Shown here: piece after piece, positions 34,867 through 43,966 of the stretch | Position numbering within the stretch: the stretch's first letter is position 1 | Layout: every line of letters starts with the position of its first letter | Assembly: GCA_047639555.1 (NCBI GenBank) | Contig: JBLIOE010000019.1 | Location: forward strand, 5,810 to 69,809 | Reading direction: 5' to 3' | Length of the DNA: 64,000 nt | Source of the DNA: JAJRXC01 sp047639555 | GTDB taxonomy: Bacteria; Actinomycetota; Acidimicrobiia; Acidimicrobiales; Aldehydirespiratoraceae | Notes under the pieces: model-generated | Database searches by the model: none | What the model was told of the DNA's origin: nothing | Seen by the model: only the letters and a program-made list of their open reading frames with translations | Position numbers and translations under genes: made by a program

Positions 34867-35499
34867 GTGAGTCACACACTTGACGACGATTTCGAATCCG
34901 ACCGTCCACTGATCGACGGCATCCATGCCCCCGAGGTTGACCAGCCGCGTATCGCGGCTGCGGTCAGAGAGATTCTTGAGGCCATTGGCGAAGACCCCGA
35001 ACGTGACGGTCTGCAAAACACCCCCAACCGGGTGGCGCGGATGTACGCCGAGGTATGTGCGGGGCTGCACCAAGAGCCAGCGGGCCACCTGAACACCACG
35101 TTCGAGGCGGGCCACGACGAGATGGTCATGGTCCGAGACATTCCGCTGTACTCCCTCTGTGAGCACCACCTCATTCCGTTCATGGGGAAGGCCCACGTCG
35201 CCTACATCCCGAACGACACCGGCCGGGTCACGGGGCTCTCCAAGCTCGCCCGTTTGGTCGATGGCTTCGCCAAGCGCCCGCAGGTCCAGGAGCGGCTCAC
35301 TCAACAGGTCGCCGGGGCGATCGAGTCTGAGCTCGAACCGCGTGGCGTGCTCGTCGTGATCGAGGCCGAGCATCTCTGTATGTCGATGCGGGGCGTTCGG
35401 AAGCCCGGATCGAGCACCGTCACCTCCAGTGTCACCGGCATCTTCCGCGAAAACGTGGCCACTCGCGCTGAGGCCATGCGTTTCATCGAGCGACACTAA
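34867..35499 (+). CDS. folE: GTP cyclohydrolase I
   Basis: A 210-residue enzyme for the first step of folate (pterin) synthesis, GTP to dihydroneopterin triphosphate. The zinc and active-site residues appear in PLYSLCEHHLIPF and in EAEHLCMSMRGVRKPG. GTG 34867 is used; the reading frame extends upstream but overlaps hpt. folP follows two bases after its stop, so folE-folP-PTP-like-folB-folK form one coupled run. Confidence 0.95.
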   Translation: MSHTLDDDFESDRPLIDGIHAPEVDQPRIAAAVREILEAIGEDPERDGLQNTPNRVARMYAEVCAGLHQEPAGHLNTTFEAGHDEMVMVRDIPLYSLCEHHLIPFMGKAHVAYIPNDTGRVTGLSKLARLVDGFAKRPQVQERLTQQVAGAIESELEPRGVLVVIEAEHLCMSMRGVRKPGSSTVTSSVTGIFRENVATRAEAMRFIERH

Positions 35500-35501
35500 G
35501 C

Positions 35502-36308
35502 GTGAACTCGCCGTCGATGACCCAAGTGATGGGCATCGTCAACGTCACGCCCGATTCGTTCTCCGACGGGGGTCGTTGGCTCGACACCGCAGCGGCGATC
35601 TCCCATGCCCGCGCCCTCATTGACGAGGGGGCCGACCTGATCGACATCGGCGGCGAGAGCTCGCGACCGGGCTCCGTGCCGGTCGACGAAGCCACCGAGT
35701 TGGCCCGCACCATCCCGGTCATTGCCGCGCTCGCCGATTCGATCGGTGATGTCGAAATCTCAATCGACACCACGAAGCCGACCGTCGCCCGGGCCGCGGT
35801 CGCGGCGGGTGCCACGATCATCAACGACATCAGCGCCTCGCTCGAAGACATAGCGGCCGAAACGGGAGCCGGCTGGATCGCCATGCACAGCCTCGGCCCG
35901 AGCGCGACGATGCAAATTGATCCCCGCTACGACGATGTGGTCGAGGAGGTGGCGTCGTTCCTGGCCGCTGCTGTCGAGCGCGGGAAACGGGCCGGTGTGA
36001 AGCGGCTTTGGGTCGACCCCGGCATCGGGTTTGGCAAGACCACCGCTCACAACCTCGATTTGGTCGCGAATCTCGATCGTTTTTCAGAGATTGCGCCGGT
36101 GTTGGTCGGCGTGAGTCGGAAACGATTCGTGGGCGAAATTCACGCGGAATCTGACGGTATTTCAAGGGAAACACCGGTTACGGATGCCGACGATCGGCTG
36201 GAAGGATCGCTGGCGATCGCCGCGTGGGCCACACACTTGGGCGCCCACGTCGTCCGCGTGCACGATGTGCGGGCTACGGTCCACGCCGTGCGAGTTGTGC
36301 AGTCATGA
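35502..36308 (+). CDS. folP: Dihydropteroate synthase
   Basis: A 268-residue TIM-barrel enzyme that condenses pterin pyrophosphate with p-aminobenzoate. MGIVNVTPDSFSDGG holds the pyrophosphate-binding loop, DIGGESSRPG is the pABA-side loop, and DPGIGFGKT is the third signature. The start is GTG 35502. The stop overlaps the next start as ATGA. Confidence 0.95.
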   Translation: MNSPSMTQVMGIVNVTPDSFSDGGRWLDTAAAISHARALIDEGADLIDIGGESSRPGSVPVDEATELARTIPVIAALADSIGDVEISIDTTKPTVARAAVAAGATIINDISASLEDIAAETGAGWIAMHSLGPSATMQIDPRYDDVVEEVASFLAAAVERGKRAGVKRLWVDPGIGFGKTTAHNLDLVANLDRFSEIAPVLVGVSRKRFVGEIHAESDGISRETPVTDADDRLEGSLAIAAWATHLGAHVVRVHDVRATVHAVRVVQS

Positions 36309-36916
36309 GGGGCAAGTGGGCCCAAGGCATCGAACCGAGACATTTCCGTTGGATCGTGAAGGACCGCGTCGCGGTTTGTGAACGTCCCGGTGGGTATGGC
36401 GACAGCCATCGCAAGGTGCGCCGCCAAGAAGAGATCATCTGGCTTCGTCAGCATGAGTTCGACTTCGTGGTGTCGCTGATTGGTTCGACTCACAACCTGC
36501 ACAACTATGAAGAACTCGGCGTGCCGTTTCATCACGTGCCCTTCTCGGGAGCCGGCGATGGCCCGCTGGGCCTGACGCGGGCGATGGCCTCGATTCGTGA
36601 CCATGTCGAAAAGGGTCACAAGATCGTGATCCACCGAGAAGAACTCGGCGAGACCATCACGGGTCTGATCGGCGCCTACCTCCTGTGGATGGGGCTCGTT
36701 CCCGACGGCCCGAAGGCGATCATGTTCACCGAACAGCTCTTCGAGCGCGAACTCGGCCCGAGAGCGCGTGAAATGGTGTCGATCGTTGGAAAATGCCAGC
36801 CGTCCGCCGAAGTTGAGGTTGACGCTTTCGCCCACGTCGCCGCCGCCGTCGAAGAGGAGCCCGCCGAGGGCGACGACACCGACAGCGACGATGCCGACAG
36901 CGCGGGCGACGACTGA
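36305..36916 (+). CDS. Dual-specificity-phosphatase-like protein lacking the catalytic Cys and Arg
   Basis: A 203-residue protein whose middle part has the DSP/CDKN3-like fold pattern: VVSLIGSTHNLHNYEELGVP, HHVPFSGAGD, then IVIHREELGETITGLIGAYL. In active enzymes the last segment reads HCxxGxxRT. Here Arg111 stands in the Cys place and the Arg is replaced, so phosphatase chemistry is not expected. The C-terminal 25 residues are strongly acidic. It is coupled to folP by an ATGA overlap and lies six bases before folB. A role as a phosphoprotein- or pterin-binding factor is only inference. Confidence 0.72.
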   Translation: MRGKWAQGIEPRHFRWIVKDRVAVCERPGGYGDSHRKVRRQEEIIWLRQHEFDFVVSLIGSTHNLHNYEELGVPFHHVPFSGAGDGPLGLTRAMASIRDHVEKGHKIVIHREELGETITGLIGAYLLWMGLVPDGPKAIMFTEQLFERELGPRAREMVSIVGKCQPSAEVEVDAFAHVAAAVEEEPAEGDDTDSDDADSAGDD

Positions 36917-36922
36917 ACCGTC

Positions 36923-37291
36923 GTGGGATCCGCTGACGCCGTGATCCAGCTGCGAGGCCTGCGGTGTATGTGCATCTGCGGTGCCCTCCCCGAAGAACAA
37001 GATCGCCGCCAGCCCTACGAGTTCGATATCGACCTGATTGCCGATCTTCCGGCCACTGAGTCCGACGACCTCAACGACACGATCGACTATGGCGGCGTGC
37101 TCAACCGCATTGAGGCGGTCACGCTCGACGAGTCGTTCCAACTCTTCGAACGTATGGCACAACGTGTGGCCGAGGCCGTCCTCGAAGATGAACGCATCGA
37201 GCAGGTCACCGTGGAGGTTCGAAAGCTCCGCCCACCGGTGGCCCAAGATGTTGCGTCGAGCGGGATGCGGCTCACCCGTCGAAGGGGATGA
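36923..37291 (+). CDS. folB: Dihydroneopterin aldolase
   Basis: A 122-residue aldolase of the folate pathway, cleaving dihydroneopterin to hydroxymethyl-dihydropterin. It is recognised by the T-fold pattern LRGLRCMCICGALPEEQ, NDTIDYGGVLNRIE and the conserved C-terminal VTVEVRKLRPPV, with the catalytic Lys in RKLRPP. GTG 36923. The stop overlaps the folK start. Confidence 0.9.
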   Translation: MGSADAVIQLRGLRCMCICGALPEEQDRRQPYEFDIDLIADLPATESDDLNDTIDYGGVLNRIEAVTLDESFQLFERMAQRVAEAVLEDERIEQVTVEVRKLRPPVAQDVASSGMRLTRRRG

Positions 37292-38505
37292 CCGATACTC
37301 GCCGAGCGTTTCTTGCGCTGGGATCCAATATCGGTGATCGAGTCAGCCACCTCCGCGAGGCAGTCGAACGTATTCCCGATGTCGTCGCGGTCTCGGCGGT
37401 CTACGAGACCCCACCGATCAGCGACGTGGCCCAAGACGCCTTCTTGAACATGGTGGTGCGGCTCGACACGGCTCTCAGCCCCCACGAGCTGCTGGATGTC
37501 TGCCGGCGTTGCGAAACGTCGGCGGATCGGGTGCGGGTGGTGCATTGGGGGCCGCGCACACTCGATGTTGATGTGTTGTGGGTCGATGGTGAAACAGTCG
37601 ACGATCCGCCCGATCTCTTCGTACCGCACCCGCGGATGTTTGAGCGTTCGTTCGTGTTGGTGCCGCTCGCCGATGTCGGTGCCGATCTGTTGCCGACCGG
37701 ATACGACGTTGACGCGGTGGCTGCCGCGGACGGTATTGGACGAGTTGGCTCGATCGATCAGCTCGATACGGAGCGAATCCAGCTTGTCACCCACATCGTG
37801 GGCGCCGGCCGAGCCGGCACCGCGCTGGCCGCGGCGTTGGGAACGGCGGGCTGGCCCGAACCTCGACTCTTCGGTCGAAACGTCCCGATCGCCGGAATTG
37901 GGAAGGGCGCCGATCTCGTGATTATTGCCACCCCCGACGAAGTGATTGGCGAAGTCGCCGCGTCACTTCCAGTCTCGGGCGATCGAGTGGTTGCCCACCT
38001 CTCCGGTTCACTGGGACTCGCGGTTCTGGCCGATCATCCTCGAGCGGCGACCCTCCATCCGCTGGTCTCAATGGCCGACGCCGCCACCGGGGCCGAACGA
38101 CTCCGCGGCGCGTGGTTTGCCGTCGCCGGTGATCCTCGGATCGGTGCGGTCGTCGATGCCCTCGGAGGTCGTTCCATTCGTGTCGCCGACGAGGATCGCG
38201 CCGCCTACCACGCCGCCGCGGTGGTGGCTTCGAATCACCTCGTGGCGTTGCTGGGTCAGGCGGAGCGAATCGCGGCGACTGTTGGCGTGCCCTTCGAGGC
38301 ACTTCTCGATCTCGTGAACTCCTCGGTCGCGAATGTTGCCGCGCTCGGTCCCGCCTCGGCTCTCACTGGGCCGGCGGCACGAGGTGACGAAGCCACGATC
38401 GAGCGTCATGTCGCTGCGCTCGACGAGAGCGAGCGGGCCACCTACCTCGCAATGGCCGACGAGGCCCGCCGACTGGCGGGTCGACCCTCTGCGGACGACT
38501 CGTAA
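37288..38505 (+). CDS. folK: HPPK (FolK) fused to a DUF2520 Rossmann protein
   Basis: A 405-residue two-part protein. Residues 1 to about 150 are 6-hydroxymethyl-7,8-dihydropterin pyrophosphokinase (LGSNIGDR, VHWGPRTLDVDVL, VPHPRMFERSFVL). From about 168 a Rossmann fold begins with THIVGAGRAGTALAAALG. It is followed by HLSGSLGL, LHPLVSMADA and an all-helical C-terminal domain, the layout of Rossmann-like/DUF2520 proteins such as Rv3603c. In Mycobacterium these two are separate genes between folB and panC. Both halves look intact. The DUF2520 function is unsettled; a dehydrogenase-like role is likely. Confidence 0.9.
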   Translation: MTDTRRAFLALGSNIGDRVSHLREAVERIPDVVAVSAVYETPPISDVAQDAFLNMVVRLDTALSPHELLDVCRRCETSADRVRVVHWGPRTLDVDVLWVDGETVDDPPDLFVPHPRMFERSFVLVPLADVGADLLPTGYDVDAVAAADGIGRVGSIDQLDTERIQLVTHIVGAGRAGTALAAALGTAGWPEPRLFGRNVPIAGIGKGADLVIIATPDEVIGEVAASLPVSGDRVVAHLSGSLGLAVLADHPRAATLHPLVSMADAATGAERLRGAWFAVAGDPRIGAVVDALGGRSIRVADEDRAAYHAAAVVASNHLVALLGQAERIAATVGVPFEALLDLVNSSVANVAALGPASALTGPAARGDEATIERHVAALDESERATYLAMADEARRLAGRPSADDS

Positions 38506-38514
38506 GATCGACTC

Positions 38515-39372
38515 GTGGACATCTTCACGACGATCGATTCGCTTCGCACTCGCCTCGACGCTGACCGAGGCGCGGGGCGGTCAATCGGCTTCGTCCCCAC
38601 GATGGGTTTCCTCCACGACGGGCACGTGTCGTTGATCGACGCGTCGGTGGCCGCCAACGACCGCACGGTGGTGTCGATCTTTGTCAATCCGCTGCAGTTC
38701 GCGCTCGGCGAGGATCTCGAGGACTATCCGCGTGACCTTGAGGCCGATCTCTCCCTGGTCGAGGCCGCCAGGGCCGATTATGTATTCGCGCCATCAATCG
38801 ACGAGATGTACCCCTCAGAGGTCGACACGGTCGTGACGGTCCCCGGTGTTGCTGCGCCCCTGGAGGGAGTGCATCGCCCGACCCACTTTGCCGGCGTGGC
38901 CACGGTGGTGGCGAAGCTCTTCTCGATCGTCGGTGCCTGCCAAGCGTATTTCGGAGCCAAGGACTGGCAGCAGGTCTCCGTCGTGCGTCGAATGGTGGCG
39001 GACCTCAGCATGCCGGTGACGGTCGTTCCCTGCCCGATCGTTCGCGAAGCCGACGGCCTCGCCATGTCGAGTCGCAACGTGTATCTCACCGACGCCGAGC
39101 GCGCCGTTGCCCCCGCGCTGCGGGCCGCCCTCGATGCCGGTCTGGTTCTGCTCACACAGGGCGAGCGCGAAGCGTCGGCCATCGAGATCGAGATGCGCCG
39201 CGTGCTTGCGGCGCGAGCTCCGAGTGGCACGGTGGACTATTCCGCGGCGGTGCCCGCCCACACCCTGGTGTCCGACGGCCCGCTGCAGGGCGAGGTCCGT
39301 CTCCTGCTGGCGGTGAAGTTCCAGAAGGCCCGTCTTATCGACAATGACGGCACAGTGATCGCGGACCTCTAG
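38515..39372 (+). CDS. panC: Pantothenate synthetase
   Basis: A 285-residue ATP-dependent ligase joining pantoate and beta-alanine. FVPTMGFLHDGHVSLI carries the HIGH-like motif, ADYVFAPSIDEMYP and FFG-type FGAKDWQQ follow, and SSRNVYL is the KMSKS-like loop region. GTG 38515 lies nine bases after the folK fusion. The usual downstream panD is not here. Confidence 0.94.
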   Translation: MDIFTTIDSLRTRLDADRGAGRSIGFVPTMGFLHDGHVSLIDASVAANDRTVVSIFVNPLQFALGEDLEDYPRDLEADLSLVEAARADYVFAPSIDEMYPSEVDTVVTVPGVAAPLEGVHRPTHFAGVATVVAKLFSIVGACQAYFGAKDWQQVSVVRRMVADLSMPVTVVPCPIVREADGLAMSSRNVYLTDAERAVAPALRAALDAGLVLLTQGEREASAIEIEMRRVLAARAPSGTVDYSAAVPAHTLVSDGPLQGEVRLLLAVKFQKARLIDNDGTVIADL

Positions 39373-39492
39373 GAGAGTTCCAACCTGGCGGCGCGACCTA
39401 CCCGCTGACGTCGATCTCCATGTCTGCCGGGCAGTCTCTCGCCGACGCATGATCGTCCCGCGTGTTGGTGAACCGTCGCGTACGCTCGCTCC

Positions 39493-40314
39493 ATGACAGA
39501 AATCAAGGCGGACTGGTATCCCGACCCGGGTGGCAAACACGAGCTTCGTTACTACGACGGCACGGCCTGGACCGATCACGTATCGAGCCATGGTCGCCAG
39601 TCCACCGACCCGCTCGTCGACGCGGGAATGGTGCCGACGACGGGCACTCCTCAGGCGAAGATTCAGCAGCAGGTCAACGAGAAGGCGGGTGTGCCGTCGG
39701 CCGCCGCGGGCGGCGGCACCATATTCAGCGAGCCGATCATCGTCGTCAACCAGAAGGCCAAGCTTCTCGAGATCAACACTGAGTATTCGGTGTTCGATCA
39801 GAACGGCACGCAGATCGGGGCGATCCGCCAGGTCGGCCAAAGCAAGCTCAAAAAGGCCGCTCGGCTGGTGAGCAGTCTCGACCAGTTCATGACTCACAGC
39901 CTGCAGTTGGTCGACACCCAAGGTGTCGTGCAGCTCACGGTCACCCGGCCGGCGAAGTTTGTGAAGTCGAAGGTGCACGTCACCGACGCGGCGGGCAACG
40001 CAGTTGGTTCGATCGTGCAGAAAAACATGATGGGCAAGATCAAGTTCTCGCTCGAAACACCCTCGGGTCAGATCGGCACGCTCAACGGCGAGAACTGGCG
40101 AGCGTGGAACTTCAACCTGCAAGACGGTCAGGGCAATGAGGTCGCTCGGATCACCAAGACCTGGGAAGGGCTCGCGAAGACGATGTTCACCTCGGCGGAC
40201 AACTATGTCCTGCAGATTCATCGTCCGCTTGAAGAACCGTTGCGCAGCCTGGTGCTGGCATCGGCGGTATCGGTCGATCTTGCCCTCAAACAGGACAGCC
40301 GCGGGCTCGGGTAG
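39493..40314 (+). CDS. DUF2510 and scramblase/LURP-one-like protein
   Basis: A 273-residue protein. Residues 5-35 form a DUF2510 repeat (ADWYPDPGGKHELRYYDGTA, then WTDHV), a motif of actinobacterial membrane-associated proteins. Residues about 75-265 form a tubby/LURP-one-like twelve-strand barrel similar to phospholipid scramblase-related proteins, ending in a hydrophobic helix (LRSLVLASAVSVDLAL). Such proteins bind membrane lipids. It occupies the place where panD lies in relatives, with a 120-base gap before it that shows no clear promoter. Confidence 0.8.
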   Translation: MTEIKADWYPDPGGKHELRYYDGTAWTDHVSSHGRQSTDPLVDAGMVPTTGTPQAKIQQQVNEKAGVPSAAAGGGTIFSEPIIVVNQKAKLLEINTEYSVFDQNGTQIGAIRQVGQSKLKKAARLVSSLDQFMTHSLQLVDTQGVVQLTVTRPAKFVKSKVHVTDAAGNAVGSIVQKNMMGKIKFSLETPSGQIGTLNGENWRAWNFNLQDGQGNEVARITKTWEGLAKTMFTSADNYVLQIHRPLEEPLRSLVLASAVSVDLALKQDSRGLG

Positions 40315-40330
40315 GCGCTAGCGTTTCGGA

Positions 40331-41125
40331 GTGCTCCTTACGATCGACGTCGGCAACACGCAGAACGTCCTCGGTCTTTACGACCCCGGAAGCGATTCTG
40401 GAGAGGGCGCGGCTGTCGGGCTGGTCGATCACTGGCGGCTGTCGACCGACGCCGAGCGCACGTCCGACGAGTATTCGATCGCGATCCGGTCGCTACTTGA
40501 TACGGCCGATGTCGATTTTGAGACGGATCTCACCGGTGTCGCTATCTGTTCGGGTGTGCCCCGAATCTTGGCGAACCTTCGGCAAATGGTTGAGCGTTAC
40601 CTGTCGTTCGAACCGATCGTCATTGAACCGGGCGTCAAGACCGGGATGCCGATCCTCTACGACAACCCGAAGGAGGTTGGCGCCGACCGGATCGCCAACG
40701 CGATCGCCGCGCACGACCTCTACGGCGGGCCCACCGTGGTCGTCGACTTCGGCACCGGCAACAACTTCGACGTGATCTCCGCTGATGGCGAGTTTCTGGG
40801 CGGCGCGATCGCCCCCGGAATTGAGGTCAGCCTTGATGCCCTATTCGGTCGAGCGGCGCAACTTCGCGCCATCGAGCTCGTCGAGCCGCGCAGTGTGATT
40901 GGCAAGTCCACTGTTGAGTCGATCCAGTCCGGTGCCGTCTACGGCTTCGCCGCCATGATCGATGGCATGATCGAACGTTTCGCTCGTGAACTCGGCGAAA
41001 TCAACGTCATCGCCACAGGCGGGCTGGCGCATCTGATCTCGCCCGTCGCCGAGAGCATCCAACACGTCGAACCCTTCCTCACCCTCCACGGTCTTCGGAT
41101 CGTTCACCAACGGAACCAGCGATGA
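40331..41125 (+). CDS. coaX: Type III pantothenate kinase
   Basis: A 264-residue kinase of the ASKHA fold phosphorylating pantothenate, the first step of CoA synthesis. TIDVGNTQNVLGLY is the phosphate-1 motif, GADRIANAIAAHDL carries the catalytic Asp and pantothenate site, and VVDFGTGNNFDVI is phosphate-2. GTG 40331. The stop overlaps lysS (ATGA). Confidence 0.93.
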   Translation: MLLTIDVGNTQNVLGLYDPGSDSGEGAAVGLVDHWRLSTDAERTSDEYSIAIRSLLDTADVDFETDLTGVAICSGVPRILANLRQMVERYLSFEPIVIEPGVKTGMPILYDNPKEVGADRIANAIAAHDLYGGPTVVVDFGTGNNFDVISADGEFLGGAIAPGIEVSLDALFGRAAQLRAIELVEPRSVIGKSTVESIQSGAVYGFAAMIDGMIERFARELGEINVIATGGLAHLISPVAESIQHVEPFLTLHGLRIVHQRNQR

Positions 41126-42591
41126 CCGAACCTGTCCCGTACCGCGCCGACGTCACTGCGACCACGGCGCAGATCCTGCACGACCATGCGAATCTCGAAG
41201 ATGGCGAGGAGACCGACGTCGTCGTGTCGATCGCCGGCCGCCTCATGCTGCGACGAGATCAGGGCAAGCTTGCCTTCGGTGTCCTGCAGGATTCCACGGG
41301 TCGAATTCAGCTCTTCGCGATGGCGAAGCTCACGCCGGAGTTCGACGGTTTCACCGGGCTGTCGATCGGCGATTGGATCCTCGTGAAGGGCATCGTGATG
41401 AACACCAAGCGCGGTGAACTCTCCGTGCGGGTCGACGAGTGGACGGTGCTCGCCCACGCCCAACGGCCATTCCCCGACAAGTGGCACGGCATCACCGATC
41501 CCGATATTCGATACCGCCAGCGTTATGTCGACCTCTGGGTGACGGAAGAGGCCCGCACCGCATTTCGGCAACGGTCACAAATCGTGGCGTCGATGCGCCG
41601 CTGGCTGGGTGAGCGCGACTTCATCGAAGTCGAAACCCCGATGCTTCATCCCATTCCGGGGGGAGCGCTGGCGAAGCCGTTTGTCACCCACCACAACGCG
41701 CTCGATACCGAGATGTATCTCCGGATTGCTCCGGAGCTCTATCTCAAGCGTCTCGTCGTCGGCGGGATGGAACGCGTCTTCGAAATCGGCCGCGTGTTCC
41801 GCAACGAGGGCACGTCTACGCGCCACAATCCCGAGTTCACGATGCTTGAGCTCTATTGGGCCTACGCCGACCACCGCGACATGATGACGCTCACCGAAGA
41901 CATGGTCGCGGCCGCGGCCACGGAAGTAATCGGCTCTACCACGATCGAATACGACGGCCGTGAGGTCGATCTTTCCACCCCGTGGCGTCGAGCCACGATG
42001 GAAGAACTGATCCTCGAACACGCGGGCATTGAGGTGAGCATCGACACTCCAATCGACGAGCTCCGAGCGTTGTGCGACAAGTTCGGGGTGGAGGCCAAGG
42101 ACCACTACGGCCCGGGCAAGCTCATCCTCGAGATCTACGAGAAGACCACCGAGTCCGAACTGTGGGGACCAATCTTCGTTACCGACTATCCGGTTGAAGT
42201 TTCGCCTCTCTCTCGCGAACACCGAGACCGTCCGGGCTACACCGAACGCTTCGAGGCGATCGTGGCTGGTCGCGAGCTTTGCAACGGCTTCTCCGAGCTG
42301 CAGGACCCAGTCGTGCAACGCCAACGTTTCGAAGCGCAGGAGGCGGAAGGCGCCGCCGGCGACGACGAAGCCATGGTGGTCGACGACGACTACATCCGGG
42401 CGCTCGAATATGGCCTACCCGGCACCGCCGGCTTGGGCATCGGCATCGACCGTCTTGTGATGTTGCTCACCGGCACCACCACGATTCGCGACGTGGTGCT
42501 GTTCCCGACTCTGCGCCCCGAGTCGCCTGCGTCAGCCGCGACTTCGACCGACGAATCCGTCGAGGACGACGAGCAGTCGGCCCCCGAGTAG
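41122..42591 (+). CDS. lysS: Lysyl-tRNA synthetase, class II
   Basis: A 489-residue class II synthetase with an N-terminal OB-fold anticodon domain (about 35-140) and a catalytic core. Motif 1 lies around FIEVETPMLHPIPGGALAKP, motif 2 is FEIGRVFRNEGTSTRHNPEF and motif 3 is GLGIGIDRLVMLLTG. A short acidic tail ends the protein. ATG 41122 overlaps the coaX stop. Confidence 0.96.
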   Translation: MTEPVPYRADVTATTAQILHDHANLEDGEETDVVVSIAGRLMLRRDQGKLAFGVLQDSTGRIQLFAMAKLTPEFDGFTGLSIGDWILVKGIVMNTKRGELSVRVDEWTVLAHAQRPFPDKWHGITDPDIRYRQRYVDLWVTEEARTAFRQRSQIVASMRRWLGERDFIEVETPMLHPIPGGALAKPFVTHHNALDTEMYLRIAPELYLKRLVVGGMERVFEIGRVFRNEGTSTRHNPEFTMLELYWAYADHRDMMTLTEDMVAAAATEVIGSTTIEYDGREVDLSTPWRRATMEELILEHAGIEVSIDTPIDELRALCDKFGVEAKDHYGPGKLILEIYEKTTESELWGPIFVTDYPVEVSPLSREHRDRPGYTERFEAIVAGRELCNGFSELQDPVVQRQRFEAQEAEGAAGDDEAMVVDDDYIRALEYGLPGTAGLGIGIDRLVMLLTGTTTIRDVVLFPTLRPESPASAATSTDESVEDDEQSAPE

Positions 42592-42599
42592 CGCTGGCG

Positions 42600-43895
42600 T
42601 TACGTCCGAGCAGCTTTCGGCGTCTTGTAACGGAGCAGCGGCTGTTCGACGAGATACCAAGACGCCGCCGTGAAGAGCGTCGTTAAGCCGAGAGCCAGGA
42701 ACGTCTTCCAGAGCACCGAACCGTCGCCCCACCAGTACCGCACGGCAGCGAACACAAGGGCGTGCCAGAGGTAGAGGCCGTAGGCGACCTTGCCGATGCC
42801 GCGGAGCCACGCCATCGAGAGCACGCGGCCACACAGCGTTCCTTGGGCCCCGATCGAGCCCCAGACGATGAAGGCACCCGAAAGGGCAACGAGCGTCCAG
42901 CCGTACTCGTAGAAGAACGGCTCGCCCAGGGTCCGTTGGTTGACTGCCCAAAGAAAGAACACCCATCCGACCGTTGCGAGCCATGTGGGCCCTCGTCGAG
43001 GGATCCATCCCTCAACCCAAATAAATGCGAGCCCGGCTCCGACCATCAGTGAGTCCGCCCGACCCAAAGTGCCGCTGTAGAGGCGGAAGACTTCGCCGCC
43101 ACCCTCGTAGCTGCCGTTGCGGTAGAGAAGCGTCGCACCAATGATGACCACGATGATCGACAGAATCCACACGGTGCGGTCTCGCTGCGAACGAATGAGC
43201 TCGAGGAGCCCGGTGACGAACGCCAGCACGATCGCGGTGGTCGCCCATCGGCCCGCATCGTCCGAGTCGTTCCAGATGTAATTGTGTCCGGCCATCACAA
43301 CAGCGACGCCGCCGAGGACCGACGCGCCCACGTTTATCGCCGGCCGACGAGACAACATCGCGACGACCACTGTCGGCCAGACAATGTAGAACTGCTCCTC
43401 AACGGACAGTGACCAGAGATGGGCCAGACCGAGCGAGATGTTGTAACCATCGCCGATGTCGGAGAGCCAGTTCAGGCTGAAGAAGGCCGCACCAAGGATG
43501 GACGCAACCTGGTCGGCCCCATCCGTGCCCGGGCTGAACAGTGGCACGTTGGGAATATCGGTCAGCGCGGCGAACACGATGTGTCCGGCCAGGAACAGGA
43601 ACAGCGCAGGGAGAAGTCGAAACGCTCGGCGCCGATAGAAGCCCCTAAAGCTGATGACGTTCGTTCGAGTCTGCTCATTCAGCATGAGCGCCGTGATGAG
43701 GAATCCGCTCAAAACGAAGAACAGATCAACGCCGAGATGACCGGACTTGAGCCACGAGTACTGGCGTTCGAGGATGTCGCTCGGGTAGTGCCAAAGGACG
43801 ACGAGAAGCACGGCGAAGCCGCGAACGCCGTCGAGGGCCGGTTCCTGACCGAGCTGTCGCTTGGTGCTGACCGCGGCGGTTTGAGATGTTTCCAT
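42600..43895 (-). CDS. Acyltransferase 3 family membrane protein (OafA/YrhL-like)
   Basis: A 431-residue polytopic membrane acyltransferase with about ten helices. The N-terminal signature LDGVRGFAVLLVVLWHY carries the conserved His, and GHLGVDLFFVLSGFLIT follows. These proteins O-acylate sugars of the cell envelope. Start METSQ at 43895 is preferred over the open frame from 43967, whose first 24 residues look non-coding. No SGNH domain is attached. Target unknown. Confidence 0.88.
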   Translation of the reverse strand: METSQTAAVSTKRQLGQEPALDGVRGFAVLLVVLWHYPSDILERQYSWLKSGHLGVDLFFVLSGFLITALMLNEQTRTNVISFRGFYRRRAFRLLPALFLFLAGHIVFAALTDIPNVPLFSPGTDGADQVASILGAAFFSLNWLSDIGDGYNISLGLAHLWSLSVEEQFYIVWPTVVVAMLSRRPAINVGASVLGGVAVVMAGHNYIWNDSDDAGRWATTAIVLAFVTGLLELIRSQRDRTVWILSIIVVIIGATLLYRNGSYEGGGEVFRLYSGTLGRADSLMVGAGLAFIWVEGWIPRRGPTWLATVGWVFFLWAVNQRTLGEPFFYEYGWTLVALSGAFIVWGSIGAQGTLCGRVLSMAWLRGIGKVAYGLYLWHALVFAAVRYWWGDGSVLWKTFLALGLTTLFTAASWYLVEQPLLRYKTPKAART

Positions 43896-43966
43896 CGGTC
43901 TCCAGGTTGGGCGCGCTCGGGCTATTAGTACCGCAGTAGGGCGGCTTCGGCAATGAGCCATAGACA

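Noticed and set aside
38815..40221. Antisense frame of 468 codons across panC and the scramblase-like gene
   Set aside because: Spans two genes on the other strand and shows no conserved domain.
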